Assembly: GCF_003612555.1 (NCBI RefSeq)
Contig: NZ_RAZF01000021.1
Span: forward strand, 1 to 47,048
DNA length: 47,048 nucleotides
From: Acutalibacter sp. 1XD8-33
Lineage (GTDB): Bacteria > Bacillota > Clostridia > Oscillospirales > Acutalibacteraceae
Direction of reading: 5' to 3'
Under the pieces are notes generated by a model. That model was given only the letters and a program-made list of their open reading frames with translations. It did not search any database and was not told the origin of the DNA. The stretch's first letter is position 1, and each line of letters begins with the position of its first letter. This document shows positions 8,482 through 19,149 of this stretch, one piece after another. The position numbers and the translations under genes are program-made.

Positions 8482-9768
8482 ATGGCAGACATCAGACCCT
8501 TTCGGGCGCTCCGCTATGACACAACTAAGGCCGGAGGCATAGAGGAGCTCACCTGCCCGCCCTACGATATTATCAGCGAGGCCCAGCGCCAGGAATACCT
8601 TGCCCGCAATCCCCACAATGTTATCCGCCTGGAGCTGCCCAAGGGGGAGGACCCCTACGGCGAGGCCGCCCAAACCCTCTCCAGCTGGCTGGAGGAGAGG
8701 ATCCTGAAAACCGACATGGATCCGGGCCTGTACATCTACGAGCAGGAATTTCTGAGCAAGGTGGACAAAGGGGAGAGGAAGGTCCTGCGGGGGCTGATCT
8801 GCCGGGTGCGCCTGGAGGAGTTCGCCACCGGGGTGGTCCTGCCCCACGAGGAGACCCTCAGCAAGGCCAAGGAGGACCGCTTCCGCCTGATGGAGGCCGC
8901 CCACTGCAATTTCAGCCAGATCTACTCCCTCTATCAGGACGAGGGCCATGTGACCCGGAAGCGGCTGGACAACCTGGCCGCTGGAACCGTCCCCCGCTAT
9001 GATTTCTCTGACGGGCTAGTCACCCACCGGCTTTGGGTGGTAAATGACCCTGCCGCCATCGCGGCCATACAAGAGGATTTTGCCGGACGAAAGCTCTATA
9101 TCGCAGATGGCCACCACCGCTACGAAACCGCCTTGAACTACCGCCGGCATCTGGAGGAACAGGGGCAATACTGCCCGGGAGCGGACTTTGCGATGATGAT
9201 GCTGGTGGACATGACGGACGAGGGCCTGATAGTCTTTCCCACCCACCGATTGGTGAGAGGACTGGAAAACTTTGAGAGTGCCTCTCTTCTGGCTGCCTGT
9301 GGGGAACTCTTTGATATTTCTCCAATCGAGAATCTTGAATCTGCCCAGCTTGGCCTGGATGAGGCTTATGCCCAGGCCAAGCACGCTTTCGCCTATTTTG
9401 ATGGAAGCCAGTGGAGCCTGCTTACCCTGAAAGATCTCTCTGTGATGAATGCCCTTCTGCCAGACAAGAGCGCCGCCTCCCGTGGGCTGGACGTGAGCAT
9501 CCTACACACCCTGGTTCTGGAGCGGATTCTCAAAATCGACAAAGAGAACATGGCCCGTCAGTTGAATCTTACCTATACCCGCTCTGGGGAAGAGGCCGTA
9601 GAGTCGGTGGAAAAGGGGGAGAGCCAGTGCTGCTTTCTGCTGAATCCCACCCGAGTGGAGGAGATCCGGGATGTGGCGGCCTGCGGGGAAAAAATGCCCC
9701 AGAAATCCACCTATTTTTATCCCAAGCTCATCACCGGTCTGGTGATGAACCACCTAGAGAGAAGCTGA
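8482..9768 (+). CDS. DUF1015 family protein
   Basis: A 428-residue soluble protein with the DUF1015 hallmarks: an N-terminal IRPFRALRYD, the LTCPPYDII segment, GLICRVRLEEF and VLPHEETLSKAKEDR, and the invariant IADGHHRYETAL near residues 209-220. The C-terminal part is also typical (LNPTRVEEIRDVA, KSTYFYPKLITGLV). The biochemical function of the family is not established to my knowledge. The ATG at 8482 is set by AAAGGAGG seven bases away; the in-frame start at 8419 overlaps the promoter and is rejected. The Nudix gene follows after 15 bases, so the two are probably co-transcribed. Confidence 0.9.
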   Translation: MADIRPFRALRYDTTKAGGIEELTCPPYDIISEAQRQEYLARNPHNVIRLELPKGEDPYGEAAQTLSSWLEERILKTDMDPGLYIYEQEFLSKVDKGERKVLRGLICRVRLEEFATGVVLPHEETLSKAKEDRFRLMEAAHCNFSQIYSLYQDEGHVTRKRLDNLAAGTVPRYDFSDGLVTHRLWVVNDPAAIAAIQEDFAGRKLYIADGHHRYETALNYRRHLEEQGQYCPGADFAMMMLVDMTDEGLIVFPTHRLVRGLENFESASLLAACGELFDISPIENLESAQLGLDEAYAQAKHAFAYFDGSQWSLLTLKDLSVMNALLPDKSAASRGLDVSILHTLVLERILKIDKENMARQLNLTYTRSGEEAVESVEKGESQCCFLLNPTRVEEIRDVAACGEKMPQKSTYFYPKLITGLVMNHLERS

Positions 9769-9783
9769 AAGGAAGGAAAACCA

Positions 9784-10332
9784 TTGAAACTTTTTGAGAA
9801 AACTCTGAGCAGTGAAACTATCTACGATGGCAGGATCATCCACGTCCATGTGGACCAGGTAGAGCTGGAGAATGGCCATACCACTATGCGGGAAGTGGTA
9901 GACCATCCCGGTGGGGTAAGCGTAGCCATTCTCACAGAGAAGAATGAGCTGATTTTTGTGCGGCAATTCCGGTATCCATACAAAAAAGTGCTGTTGGAGC
10001 TTCCCGCTGGAAAACTGGAGCCCGGCGAAGATCCATTCGAGGCCATGAAGCGGGAGCAGCTGGAAGAAACCGGCACCACCGGGGAGAACTACATCTCCCT
10101 GGGAGAATTGTACCCCACCGGCGGCTACTGCGGGGAGATCATCCGGCTGTGGGCCTGCCGCGCTGTAGGCCAGAAGCAGGACCTTCACCTGGACCCGGAC
10201 GAGTTTCTCTCCAACGAGAAAATTCCCCTGGAAAAGGCCGTGGAGATGGTGTGCGACAATGAAATTCCAGACGCAAAAACCCAAGTTGGTATCTTGAAAA
10301 CCGCCGCGCTGGTGAAAAAGGGCCTGCTTTAA
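9784..10332 (+). CDS. Nudix hydrolase, ADP-ribose pyrophosphatase type
   Basis: A 182-residue hydrolase of the NudF/ADPRase class, expected to split ADP-ribose-like nucleotide sugars into AMP and ribose 5-phosphate. The Nudix box GX5EX7REUXEEXG is present as GKLEPGEDPFEAMKREQLEE plus TG, with Gln where a bulky aliphatic is usual after RE. Upstream residues FVRQFRYPYKK and GGVSVAIL fit ADPRases, as does ELYPTGGYCGEII downstream. The start is TTG with AGGAAGG upstream. The gene lies 15 bases after DUF1015. Confidence 0.9.
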   Translation: MKLFEKTLSSETIYDGRIIHVHVDQVELENGHTTMREVVDHPGGVSVAILTEKNELIFVRQFRYPYKKVLLELPAGKLEPGEDPFEAMKREQLEETGTTGENYISLGELYPTGGYCGEIIRLWACRAVGQKQDLHLDPDEFLSNEKIPLEKAVEMVCDNEIPDAKTQVGILKTAALVKKGLL

Positions 10333-10578
10333 GACCTTGGAGGTTCTGGGCCTCAGCTGCCGGTTCGGTCGGGTCAGAACAATCGCCACTGGACCGTGCA
10401 AAGTCACTCCTCATTTCATTCGTCGTGAATGTTTTACGGTTTTTGGCTGAGCTGACCAGGGTAAAATATTTCGTAGAATTCGTAAAACGAAGTCTTACCT
10501 TTCTCAAAGGTTGCGTGGTATGGAGCGGAGCTCCACGGTCTTGCCACAGTTCGAAGCATGGAGGCCACACAGTATTCC
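10333..10578. repeat. Structured intergenic repeat, copy 2
   Basis: Begins at the Nudix stop with GACCTTGGAGG, then CAGCTGCCGGTTCGGTCGG, CTGACCAGGGTAAAA, the hairpin ACCTTTCTCAAAGGT, the hairpin TGGAGC-gga-GCTCCA, CGGTCTTGCC and the tail GGAGGCCACACAGTATT (10560-10576). It ends about 25 bases before the ribosome site of the next gene. No gene inside. Confidence 0.75.
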
Positions 10579-10609
10579 TACAAAAATTTTTATTCTGAAA
10601 AGGAGCGTT

Positions 10610-11224
10610 ATGCCCGTGAAAAGACAAAAACTCGCCGTCCTGCTGGCGGCTTTCTGCCTGATGCTGCCCTTTCTACTTTCCGGTTGCGAGGGCCAGGGAG
10701 AACCGGAATCCAGCGTCTCTTCCCAGGAGGCCAGCCCTACGCCTGAACCCACCCCCACTCCCGAACCTACGGCGGAACCTACTCCAGAGGCCAGTCCTAC
10801 CCCAGAACCCAGCTCCGGGCCTAGTTTTGAGGAGGTGTTCGCCGACAATATGATAGACGAAAAATTGGCAGAGGACCTGGACAGCGCGTCCTCAACCAAC
10901 GCTATTCTTACCGCCTACAGCAATGCTGCCAAGAGCTGGCAGATTGCGATTCCCTCTTTCTATACCTCTGCTCTGGAGGTTCTTTCAGACAATGACAAAG
11001 AATCCCTGCGTCAGGAACACGGAGACTGGCAGAATACCGTGGAGGAAGAGGTAGATCAAATTCTTCTGGAAAGAGGTGAGGACAGTGACAGCCAAGTCAG
11101 CGCTGCCATAGCGATTATGAAGAAATATCGGGACCACGCTCAAGCTCTCTGCGAAATCTGCTTCTCCGGAAAAGGGGAGTTACCCGACTTCGACGCCGCC
11201 CTAACTGCCGGGCCCATGGGATGA
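10610..11224 (+). CDS. Lipoprotein with a Pro/Thr/Glu-repeat linker, function unknown
   Basis: A 204-residue secreted lipoprotein. The signal peptide (about 1-24) ends in the lipobox LLSGC. It is followed by a low-complexity linker of repeated PTPEP/AEPTPE units (about 40-70), a wall-spanning type of spacer. The C-terminal 130 residues are mostly helical and acidic with no recognised domain. The ATG at 10610 is preceded by AAAAGGAG at a good distance; longer in-frame starts run into the repeat. It is a stand-alone gene ending at the terminator at 11252. Confidence 0.75.
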   Translation: MPVKRQKLAVLLAAFCLMLPFLLSGCEGQGEPESSVSSQEASPTPEPTPTPEPTAEPTPEASPTPEPSSGPSFEEVFADNMIDEKLAEDLDSASSTNAILTAYSNAAKSWQIAIPSFYTSALEVLSDNDKESLRQEHGDWQNTVEEEVDQILLERGEDSDSQVSAAIAIMKKYRDHAQALCEICFSGKGELPDFDAALTAGPMG

Positions 11225-11251
11225 GACAATTACAGATATAGTAAACAGAAA

Positions 11252-11279
11252 AGAGCCCCCAAGCTGGGAGCTCTTTTTT
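11252..11279. terminator. Terminator between the lipoprotein gene and gyrA
   Basis: AGAGC(CCCC)...(GGG)AGCTCT forms a hairpin followed by TTTTTT on the plus strand. A-rich text on the other side may let it serve gyrA, which ends at 11289 on the opposite strand. Confidence 0.8.
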
Positions 11280-11288
11280 GTTTATTTG

Positions 11289-13835
11289 TCAGTCCTCCGG
11301 CAAAGAAGTTTCTTCCAAGTTTTCCTCTTTACCGTCTATCTCTTCTGAAACAGCGCCTTCTTCACCGGGCTCCGGCTCTTCCTCCTTGGGAGCGCTAGTC
11401 AAAGTGACCACTTTGCTGCCCTCCTGAATTTTCATCACTCGCACGCCCTTGCTGGGCCGGGCACACTGGCGGATATCGGCCGCCGGGATCCGAATGATAA
11501 TGCCATCGCTGGAAATCAGAATAATGTCCTCCTCCGGGGAAACCACCTTGACACCCGCCACAGCGCCGAACCGGTCAACATGATAGTTAATCAGGCCTTT
11601 TCCGCCCCGCTTCTGTACCCGGTATTCCTCCGGCAGCGACAGCCGTCCGAATCCCGTCTCCGTAACGGTCAGCACCAATTGTCCCTCTCGGATCACATCC
11701 ATGCCTACAATGGAGTCTCCCTCATTCAGACTCATTACCTTGACGCCTCGGGCAGTCCGGCTCAGCTCCCGAATCTCCGTCTCATTCATCCGCAGAGCCA
11801 TGCCATTTTTGGTGGCGAAAAGCAGATCGTCATGGCCCGTGGTAGCCTGCACCCAAGCTAAGTAATCCCCTTCGTCCAGGTCCACCGCAATCAGTCCGGC
11901 CTTACGCACATTCTGGAATGCGGACAGCTTTGTGCGTTTTACCACGCCGTTTCGAGTGACCATAACCAAATAGCAATCCTCATCCACACTGTCCAGATGC
12001 AGAACAGAGGTAATTGTCTCTTCCCCTTGCAGAGGTAGCAGGTTACGGATGTGCATTCCCCGACTGGTGCGGGAGCCCTCGGGCACCTCGTAGCACTTCA
12101 CCCGGTACATCCGGCCCAGATCGGAGAAAAAGAGGATATAGTCATGGCTGCCGGTGACAAAAATATCGGAAGCCGCATCCTCTTCCCGACGGCTCATGGC
12201 AGAGATGCCCCGACCGCCCCGCTTCTGCGTCTTATAGGTCTCCATTTTCTGCCGCTTCACATAGCCATACTGGGTAAGAGTGAGCACGCATTCTTCTACC
12301 GGGATCAGATCCTCCACGTCCACCTCGCCGCTGATAGCCGCGATCTCCGTGCGCCGCTCGTCTCCAAAGCGCTTTTTCATATCCAGGGCTTCATCTTTGA
12401 CAATCGCCAAACGGCGGTTCTCACTGGTTAAAATATCGTTCAAGTCGGCGATCTGCTCATACAACTCATTTAACTCTGTCTCGATCTTCAAAATTTCCAA
12501 CCCCGCCAACTGGCCCAGCTGGAACCGGCAGATGGCCTCCGCTTGGGGGTCGTCAAAGTCGAAATGCTCCATCAGCGCGGCCTTGGCCTCGGGGCGCCCT
12601 CCCTTGCAGGAGCGGATTACAGCAATGATCTCGTCCACAATGTCAACGGCCCTCTTTAGACCTTCCAGGATATGTGCCCGATCCTGGGCCTTTTTGAGAT
12701 CGAACTGGGTGCGCCGGGTGATGACCTCCATCTGGAATTCTACGTATTTCCGCAAAATTTTTTCCAGATTGAGGATTTCCGGACGGCCGTTTACCAAAGC
12801 CAGCATAATGACGCCAATGGAAACCTGCATCTGGGTCAAGGAAAAGAGATGATTCAGCACGATCTGGGGAGAGGCCTCCCGCTTTACATCAATGACGATG
12901 CGCATACCCTCCCGGTCGGAGTGGTCGTCCACATTGGTAATACCCTCAATGCGCTTATCTTTCACCAGATCGGCGATACTCTTAATGAGCTCCGCCTTGT
13001 TCACCTTGTAGGGAATCTCTGAGACGATGATTTTGGACCGGCCAGACTTCTCGTCCTCCTCGATCTCCGCCCGGGCGCGGACTACCACTTTTCCTCGGCC
13101 TGTGGCATAGGCCGAGCGGATGCCGCTGCGGCCCATAATGATGCCGCCGGTGGGAAAGTCCGGCCCTTTAATGTGCTCCATCAGCTCATCCAGGGTGGCC
13201 TCGGGGTTGTCGATATAGCAGCAGACGCCGTCCAACACCTCATTCAAGTTGTGGGGAGGCACATTGGTGGCCATACCCACGGCGATACCCATAGAGCCGT
13301 TCACCAGCAGGTTAGGAAAATGGCTGGGAAGCACCTCGGGTTCCTTCAGGCGGTCGTCATAGTTGGGCTTAAAGTCAACCGTATTTTTACTGATATCGTC
13401 CAGCATCGCCACAGAGAGCTTAGTCATTCTAGCCTCGGTATAACGGGGGGCGGCGGGGGGGTCTCCGTCCACAGAGCCGAAATTGCCGTGGCCGTCTACC
13501 AGCATGTACCGCATAGAAAAATCCTGAGCCAGGCGGACCATGGCGTCGTATACCGCCGCGTCCCCATGGGGATGCCAGGAGGCCAGGGTCTTGCCCACGG
13601 TGTCCATACACTTGCGGTATGCCGCGTCTGGCCACAGGGAATCCTGGTACATCTGGTAGAGGATTCGCCGGTGCACAGGCTTCAGGCCGTCCCGCACATC
13701 CGGCAAAGCGCGCTGCACAATTACAGACATGGAGTAGTCCAAAAATGACTGCTCCATCTCCTTAGTCAACGCTACATCGATAATTTGTCCGCCCGGCTCT
13801 TCTGGGGGCGTGCCGTTGTTTTCCAATTCAGCCAT
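11289..13835 (-). CDS. gyrA: DNA gyrase subunit A
   Basis: An 848-residue gyrase breakage-reunion subunit; with GyrB it introduces negative supercoils. The catalytic Tyr is in RYTEAR (Tyr132). The C-terminal DNA-wrapping beta-pinwheel has the GyrA box QKRGGRG and a second related motif QKRGGKG. The quinolone-determining region reads HPHGDAAVYDA, with Ala at the E. coli Ser83 position and Asp kept at the 87 position. The stretch before it (TVGKTLASW) differs from the usual GxxxGKYHPHGD. The end is a long acidic tail. Start ATG behind GGGAG. It is separated from gyrB by a large repeat element rather than a short operon gap. Confidence 0.98.
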   Translation of the reverse strand: MAELENNGTPPEEPGGQIIDVALTKEMEQSFLDYSMSVIVQRALPDVRDGLKPVHRRILYQMYQDSLWPDAAYRKCMDTVGKTLASWHPHGDAAVYDAMVRLAQDFSMRYMLVDGHGNFGSVDGDPPAAPRYTEARMTKLSVAMLDDISKNTVDFKPNYDDRLKEPEVLPSHFPNLLVNGSMGIAVGMATNVPPHNLNEVLDGVCCYIDNPEATLDELMEHIKGPDFPTGGIIMGRSGIRSAYATGRGKVVVRARAEIEEDEKSGRSKIIVSEIPYKVNKAELIKSIADLVKDKRIEGITNVDDHSDREGMRIVIDVKREASPQIVLNHLFSLTQMQVSIGVIMLALVNGRPEILNLEKILRKYVEFQMEVITRRTQFDLKKAQDRAHILEGLKRAVDIVDEIIAVIRSCKGGRPEAKAALMEHFDFDDPQAEAICRFQLGQLAGLEILKIETELNELYEQIADLNDILTSENRRLAIVKDEALDMKKRFGDERRTEIAAISGEVDVEDLIPVEECVLTLTQYGYVKRQKMETYKTQKRGGRGISAMSRREEDAASDIFVTGSHDYILFFSDLGRMYRVKCYEVPEGSRTSRGMHIRNLLPLQGEETITSVLHLDSVDEDCYLVMVTRNGVVKRTKLSAFQNVRKAGLIAVDLDEGDYLAWVQATTGHDDLLFATKNGMALRMNETEIRELSRTARGVKVMSLNEGDSIVGMDVIREGQLVLTVTETGFGRLSLPEEYRVQKRGGKGLINYHVDRFGAVAGVKVVSPEEDIILISSDGIIIRIPAADIRQCARPSKGVRVMKIQEGSKVVTLTSAPKEEEPEPGEEGAVSEEIDGKEENLEETSLPED

Positions 13836-13855
13836 CTGCTATTCTCCCTCTTTAT

Positions 13856-14331
13856 GGATAGAAGCCGCGCCCAGAGCCGGCTGGTTCCGGGACTAGGCCC
13901 TTTTTTCTCAGTTGCAAAAGAGTTTCACCTCGCACGGCGAGATGAAACTCTCCGCGCCCTCTTACAAGAGTTTTGCTTTGCAAAACTCGGATAGTTAAAC
14001 CGAGCAGAGCGAGTGTTAACTTTTATTCACACACCAAAAAATGAGCTTCTCAGGTGTTTAAGGTCAAGAGATTAAGATCTTGAGGGCGTTGGGTCTCAGC
14101 TGTCGCTTCGGTCGGTTCGTAGCTTGTCTGCTCCTGGCAGACACTCACCCCTCAAACTCCCATGAGCTTTTGAAAAAGCTCGCGCAAAACTTTTATGGTT
14201 GTTCGGTAAGCTCGACAAAAATACGTGAATTGTCTGCGACGAACGAAGTGAGGAAGCAGGGTAAAAGTTTTGTCCACTTTTTCAAAAGTGGCGGGGTTCT
14301 TAGGGGCGGAGCCCCTAAGCCGCCGGAGGCC
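13856..14331. repeat. Structured intergenic repeat, copy 3 (large), between gyrB and gyrA
   Basis: Module order on the plus strand: GGCTGGTTCCGGGACTAGG, TTGCAAAAGAGTTTC, an inverted pair around CCGAGCAGAGCGAG, CTTCTCAGGTGTTTAAGGTC, the CAGCTGTCGCTTCGGTCGG core, GCGACGAACGAAGTGAGG, GGGTAAAAG, the hairpin CCACTTTTTCAAAAGTGG, the hairpin TTAGGGGC-gga-GCCCCTAA and the tail CGGAGGCC (14324-14331). The tail ends two bases before the gyrB stop codon. Collinear with copy 6 in reverse orientation. No gene inside. Confidence 0.8.
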
Positions 14332-14332
14332 C

Positions 14333-16384
<2,052 letters not shown>

Positions 16385-16428
16385 CTAGAGTCTGTCTTAG
16401 AACTCCGCATACAATTACCTATTCTATC

Positions 16429-16457
16429 ATTCTAACAGATTTTTTCAGATTTGTAAA
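16429..16457 (-). promoter_or_regulatory. gyrB promoter
   Basis: On the minus strand TTTACA (16457-16452), 17-base spacer, TAGAAT (16434-16429), about 65 bases before the gyrB start. It lies just before the stop of the upstream gene. Confidence 0.65.
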
Positions 16458-16460
16458 GCA

Positions 16461-17429
16461 CTACCGCTGGTTTTGACTATTTTTACCAAGTTCATTTCCT
16501 CTTCTCTGCATAGAGGCAGAATCTTGATAGCGGTTTAAATAACCGCTATTCTGAACAGGAGCTCCTGCACTGCCCACTACTCCGGAATGCCGGCTGGGTT
16601 CTCTATTTTGCACAGACACAGACCGATACTGCTGCTGGGCGACCGCCCCCTGTTGGGCAAAACTCATCCTCTGTTGAGAGGACTGAACCGGTCTTTGTAC
16701 AATTTTTTGCTGTTGGGCCGCAGGATACGCCGCCGGACGCTGGAGGTGCTGGACCGACTGAGCCGGAACACGCTGCTGGGGCACATAGGACGACGGTTGG
16801 GCCCGGGGGACAGAAGGGGCTTGCTGTCTCGGTGCCTGCTGCTGTGGAGCTTGAACTCCATTGGCCGGGCGGGAAATGCTTCTCATCCGCTGAATCTGCT
16901 GGCTGTTTTCCACCTCTGCCTGCTGTCTGGCCCTGCTGAAAGCCTCTTGATTTACCACACTCTGGCGGGAATCCTGCTGGAGAACCGGGCCTGCCCGGTG
17001 AGAACTTCTGGGCAGGTAGCTGTCGTCGTCATAATAATTCTGATTTGCCTGGGCAGTGGGAAGGGGTTCCCTATCAGCGCGTCCCGGACGCTTTTTACCA
17101 TACTCCGATTTTGAAACTTTTTTTATCACCGGCTTTTCCAGATAGACCATAAAGAGACTGAACAAAAAGAAAATTGCAAAAGGGATGAATACATAGAGAG
17201 CTGTTTTTAATTCTATATCATCCAAAATAAATTTATGGAAAAAATAGATCACTCCGCTGGCAGAGACGGCCAGCAGCGCCAAAACATAAATCAGCGGAGA
17301 CAGATAAATATTAGAAATTCCAGCGCATCTGGGGCACTGGTATTCTCCCTGCCGCTTCAGTGACCAGGTTCGGATCAGATTCACCCGCTTTTTGCAATAC
17401 GGACAAGTAGGCACTCCGAAATAACGCAT
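16461..17429 (-). CDS. Zinc-ribbon membrane protein with a Gln/Pro-rich tail, function unknown
   Basis: A 322-residue protein. Residues 9-12 and 33-36 (CPYC and CPRC) form a probable zinc ribbon. Two hydrophobic helices follow (about 45-66 and 80-103). From about residue 115 the protein is disordered, with many Gln, Pro, Ser and Arg residues and QQ or QQQ runs. No enzyme motif is seen. The position between remB and gyrB suggests a lineage-specific member of the origin cluster; its job is unknown. Start ATG with AAAGGGAT upstream. Confidence 0.75.
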   Translation of the reverse strand: MRYFGVPTCPYCKKRVNLIRTWSLKRQGEYQCPRCAGISNIYLSPLIYVLALLAVSASGVIYFFHKFILDDIELKTALYVFIPFAIFFLFSLFMVYLEKPVIKKVSKSEYGKKRPGRADREPLPTAQANQNYYDDDSYLPRSSHRAGPVLQQDSRQSVVNQEAFSRARQQAEVENSQQIQRMRSISRPANGVQAPQQQAPRQQAPSVPRAQPSSYVPQQRVPAQSVQHLQRPAAYPAAQQQKIVQRPVQSSQQRMSFAQQGAVAQQQYRSVSVQNREPSRHSGVVGSAGAPVQNSGYLNRYQDSASMQRRGNELGKNSQNQR

Positions 17430-17518
17430 TTTTTCAAAACCATCCCTTTCTGCTATACTTTCTGGAAGATAGGTGTATATAAGCCGCTTTCTTTACTAAA
17501 AGCACGCTTTTTCCTTGT

Positions 17519-17764
17519 TTAACGCGCCCTGCGAAGGAGGGTAGCCGGAGACATTTGAGAAAGATATACCATTTCCACGCCGGCATCCTCACATACAATA
17601 AAAGACTTGGGCAGCTCCGTGCTCACTTCCACAACCCGGCACTCTCGCTGAGCTTTCGCTAAAAATTCCCGAGTTGCTTTGGAAACCGTGGAATTATCCA
17701 AATCAAAAACGCCTATGATTCGGTCTGTCATCACAATGGTATCTTGCCCCAAATGCAGGTACAT
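17519..17764 (-). CDS. remB: Extracellular matrix regulator RemB (DUF370)
   Basis: An 81-residue protein of the RemA/RemB family. MYLHLGQDTIVMTDRIIGVF and the DLDNSTVSKATREFL stretch match the family. In Bacillus subtilis remB (yaaB) lies between recF and gyrB and affects matrix genes; RemA is a DNA-binding ring. The same position here supports the call. The gene follows recF by about 30 bases and is likely in the dnaN-rlbA-recF-remB transcript. Confidence 0.9.
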   Translation of the reverse strand: MYLHLGQDTIVMTDRIIGVFDLDNSTVSKATREFLAKAQRECRVVEVSTELPKSFIVCEDAGVEMVYLSQMSPATLLRRAR

Positions 17765-17795
17765 TAGTAAAATTTTTCCTTTCCACTTTAAAAAA

Positions 17796-18908
17796 TTAAA
17801 GCTCCTCGGGAAATATTACTCCCTTTTCTACCCGGAAACGCATCCCATTTTCCATCAGGCTTACTGTCTCCGGACTACAGCAGGTAATAAATACCTGCTG
17901 GCCCTGAAGATGGTTTAATAAGTAATCCTGGCGTTCCTGGTCCAGTTCGCTCATTACATCGTCTAAAAGCACGATGGGCGGTTCACCAGAAAAATCCGTC
18001 AAAATCTTCGCTTCCGCCAGCTTCATGGCCAGAACCGCGCTGCGCTGTTGGCCCTGAGAGCCGTAAATCCGGGCGGAATTTCCATCTATGGTAAGGGCAA
18101 GATCATCTCGATGGGGTCCTATGGAAGTAAAGCCCGTCCGGGCGTCTGAAGCCACGGTTCTCTCCAGCTCCTGAAGAAATAGGCTCTCTATTTCTTCCTG
18201 GCTGGCTCCGTCTTTAACAGACGGGCAATAGCACACCTGTATTTTTTCCCGACCCCGAGCGATCCCGCTGTAAATCTCCTGAATATCCGGTTCAATTTTC
18301 TCAATAAAACGTCCACGCTCCAATATAACCTGGGTTCCCAGCTTTACAATCCTCGCATTCCACAATTCCAAGGTATCCGGTATGTTTGCGTTCTTGGCAA
18401 TCTCCTTCAGCAGAGCGTTTCTCTGCATCAGAGCCCGGCGGTAATTGTTAAGCAGAGCCGCGTATCCCGGCTTAATCTGGCACAAGGCGGTATCAATATA
18501 ATTTCTCCTGTGAGCGGGCCCCTCCTTAATCAGCAACAAATGCTCCGGAGAAAAAATCACCGCCCGCACCTTCCCCACCAGAGCTGTTCCGGAGTTCTTT
18601 TTTACCTCATTGATCCAGCTTGTCCGCCGTCCGTTCTCGATTTGCAGCACGGCGTTCTGTTCTCGCTCCTCACTGAAGAAGTCCAACTCCAAGGCCGTGC
18701 CAGGGGTATTTTTCCCAGTTTCCGGATCCAGCCGGGGCAATTCGGTATCCCTGGCCCCTCGGAAGGAATGGCCTCCTGTAAAAAGCCAGATCGCCTCCAA
18801 CAGATTTGTCTTTCCCTGGGCGTTTCCGCCATAGATGACGTTCACATCCTCACAGGGAAAAATCTCCTCCTCCTCCAGGTTCCGGAAATTCCGGACCTCA
18901 AATCGCAT
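17796..18908 (-). CDS. recF: DNA replication and repair protein RecF
   Basis: About 370 residues. RecF is an SMC-like ATPase that helps load RecA at gapped DNA. Walker A reads GGNAQGKTN, with the typical opening RFEVRNFRN. The signature region is SQGQQRS and Walker B is IVLLDDVMSELD. I chose the ATG at 18908 because it overlaps the rlbA stop as TGATG, a common coupling arrangement; an ATG at 18917 (three residues longer) is possible. remB follows. Confidence 0.96.
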   Translation of the reverse strand: MRFEVRNFRNLEEEEIFPCEDVNVIYGGNAQGKTNLLEAIWLFTGGHSFRGARDTELPRLDPETGKNTPGTALELDFFSEEREQNAVLQIENGRRTSWINEVKKNSGTALVGKVRAVIFSPEHLLLIKEGPAHRRNYIDTALCQIKPGYAALLNNYRRALMQRNALLKEIAKNANIPDTLELWNARIVKLGTQVILERGRFIEKIEPDIQEIYSGIARGREKIQVCYCPSVKDGASQEEIESLFLQELERTVASDARTGFTSIGPHRDDLALTIDGNSARIYGSQGQQRSAVLAMKLAEAKILTDFSGEPPIVLLDDVMSELDQERQDYLLNHLQGQQVFITCCSPETVSLMENGMRFRVEKGVIFPEEL

Positions 18909-19123
18909 CACGAACATCTCTCTACCCTGAACTTTCTCCCGGCGGCTTCCACCACATCGCCATCCCGCAGTTTTTTCCCCCGCATCAGGCAGACCGCTCC
19001 GTTTACCGATACCGCTCCATCCTGTACGGCCGCTTTTGCCTGCCCGCCGGTGACTACCAGTCCGCTCAGCTTTAAAAATGAATCCAATTTAATATATTCA
19101 GTATCTATCTGAATGTTTTCCAT
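18908..19123 (-). CDS. rlbA: S4-domain RNA-binding protein RlbA/YaaA
   Basis: A 71-residue protein that is almost entirely an S4 RNA-binding fold: LDSFLKLSGLVVTGGQAKAAV, then VSVNGAVCLMRGKKLRDGDVV. In Firmicutes this small protein sits between dnaN and recF and associates with ribosomes. Here it ends overlapping the recF ATG and starts 26 bases after dnaN. Confidence 0.9.
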   Translation of the reverse strand: MENIQIDTEYIKLDSFLKLSGLVVTGGQAKAAVQDGAVSVNGAVCLMRGKKLRDGDVVEAAGRKFRVERCS

Positions 19124-19149
19124 CCATACCCTCCGTTTATGACTCTGCT

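Noticed and set aside
13530-13590. Acquired quinolone-resistance mutation in gyrA
   Set aside because: Ala at this position is the normal state in several bacterial groups, so it cannot be called a mutation from one sequence.
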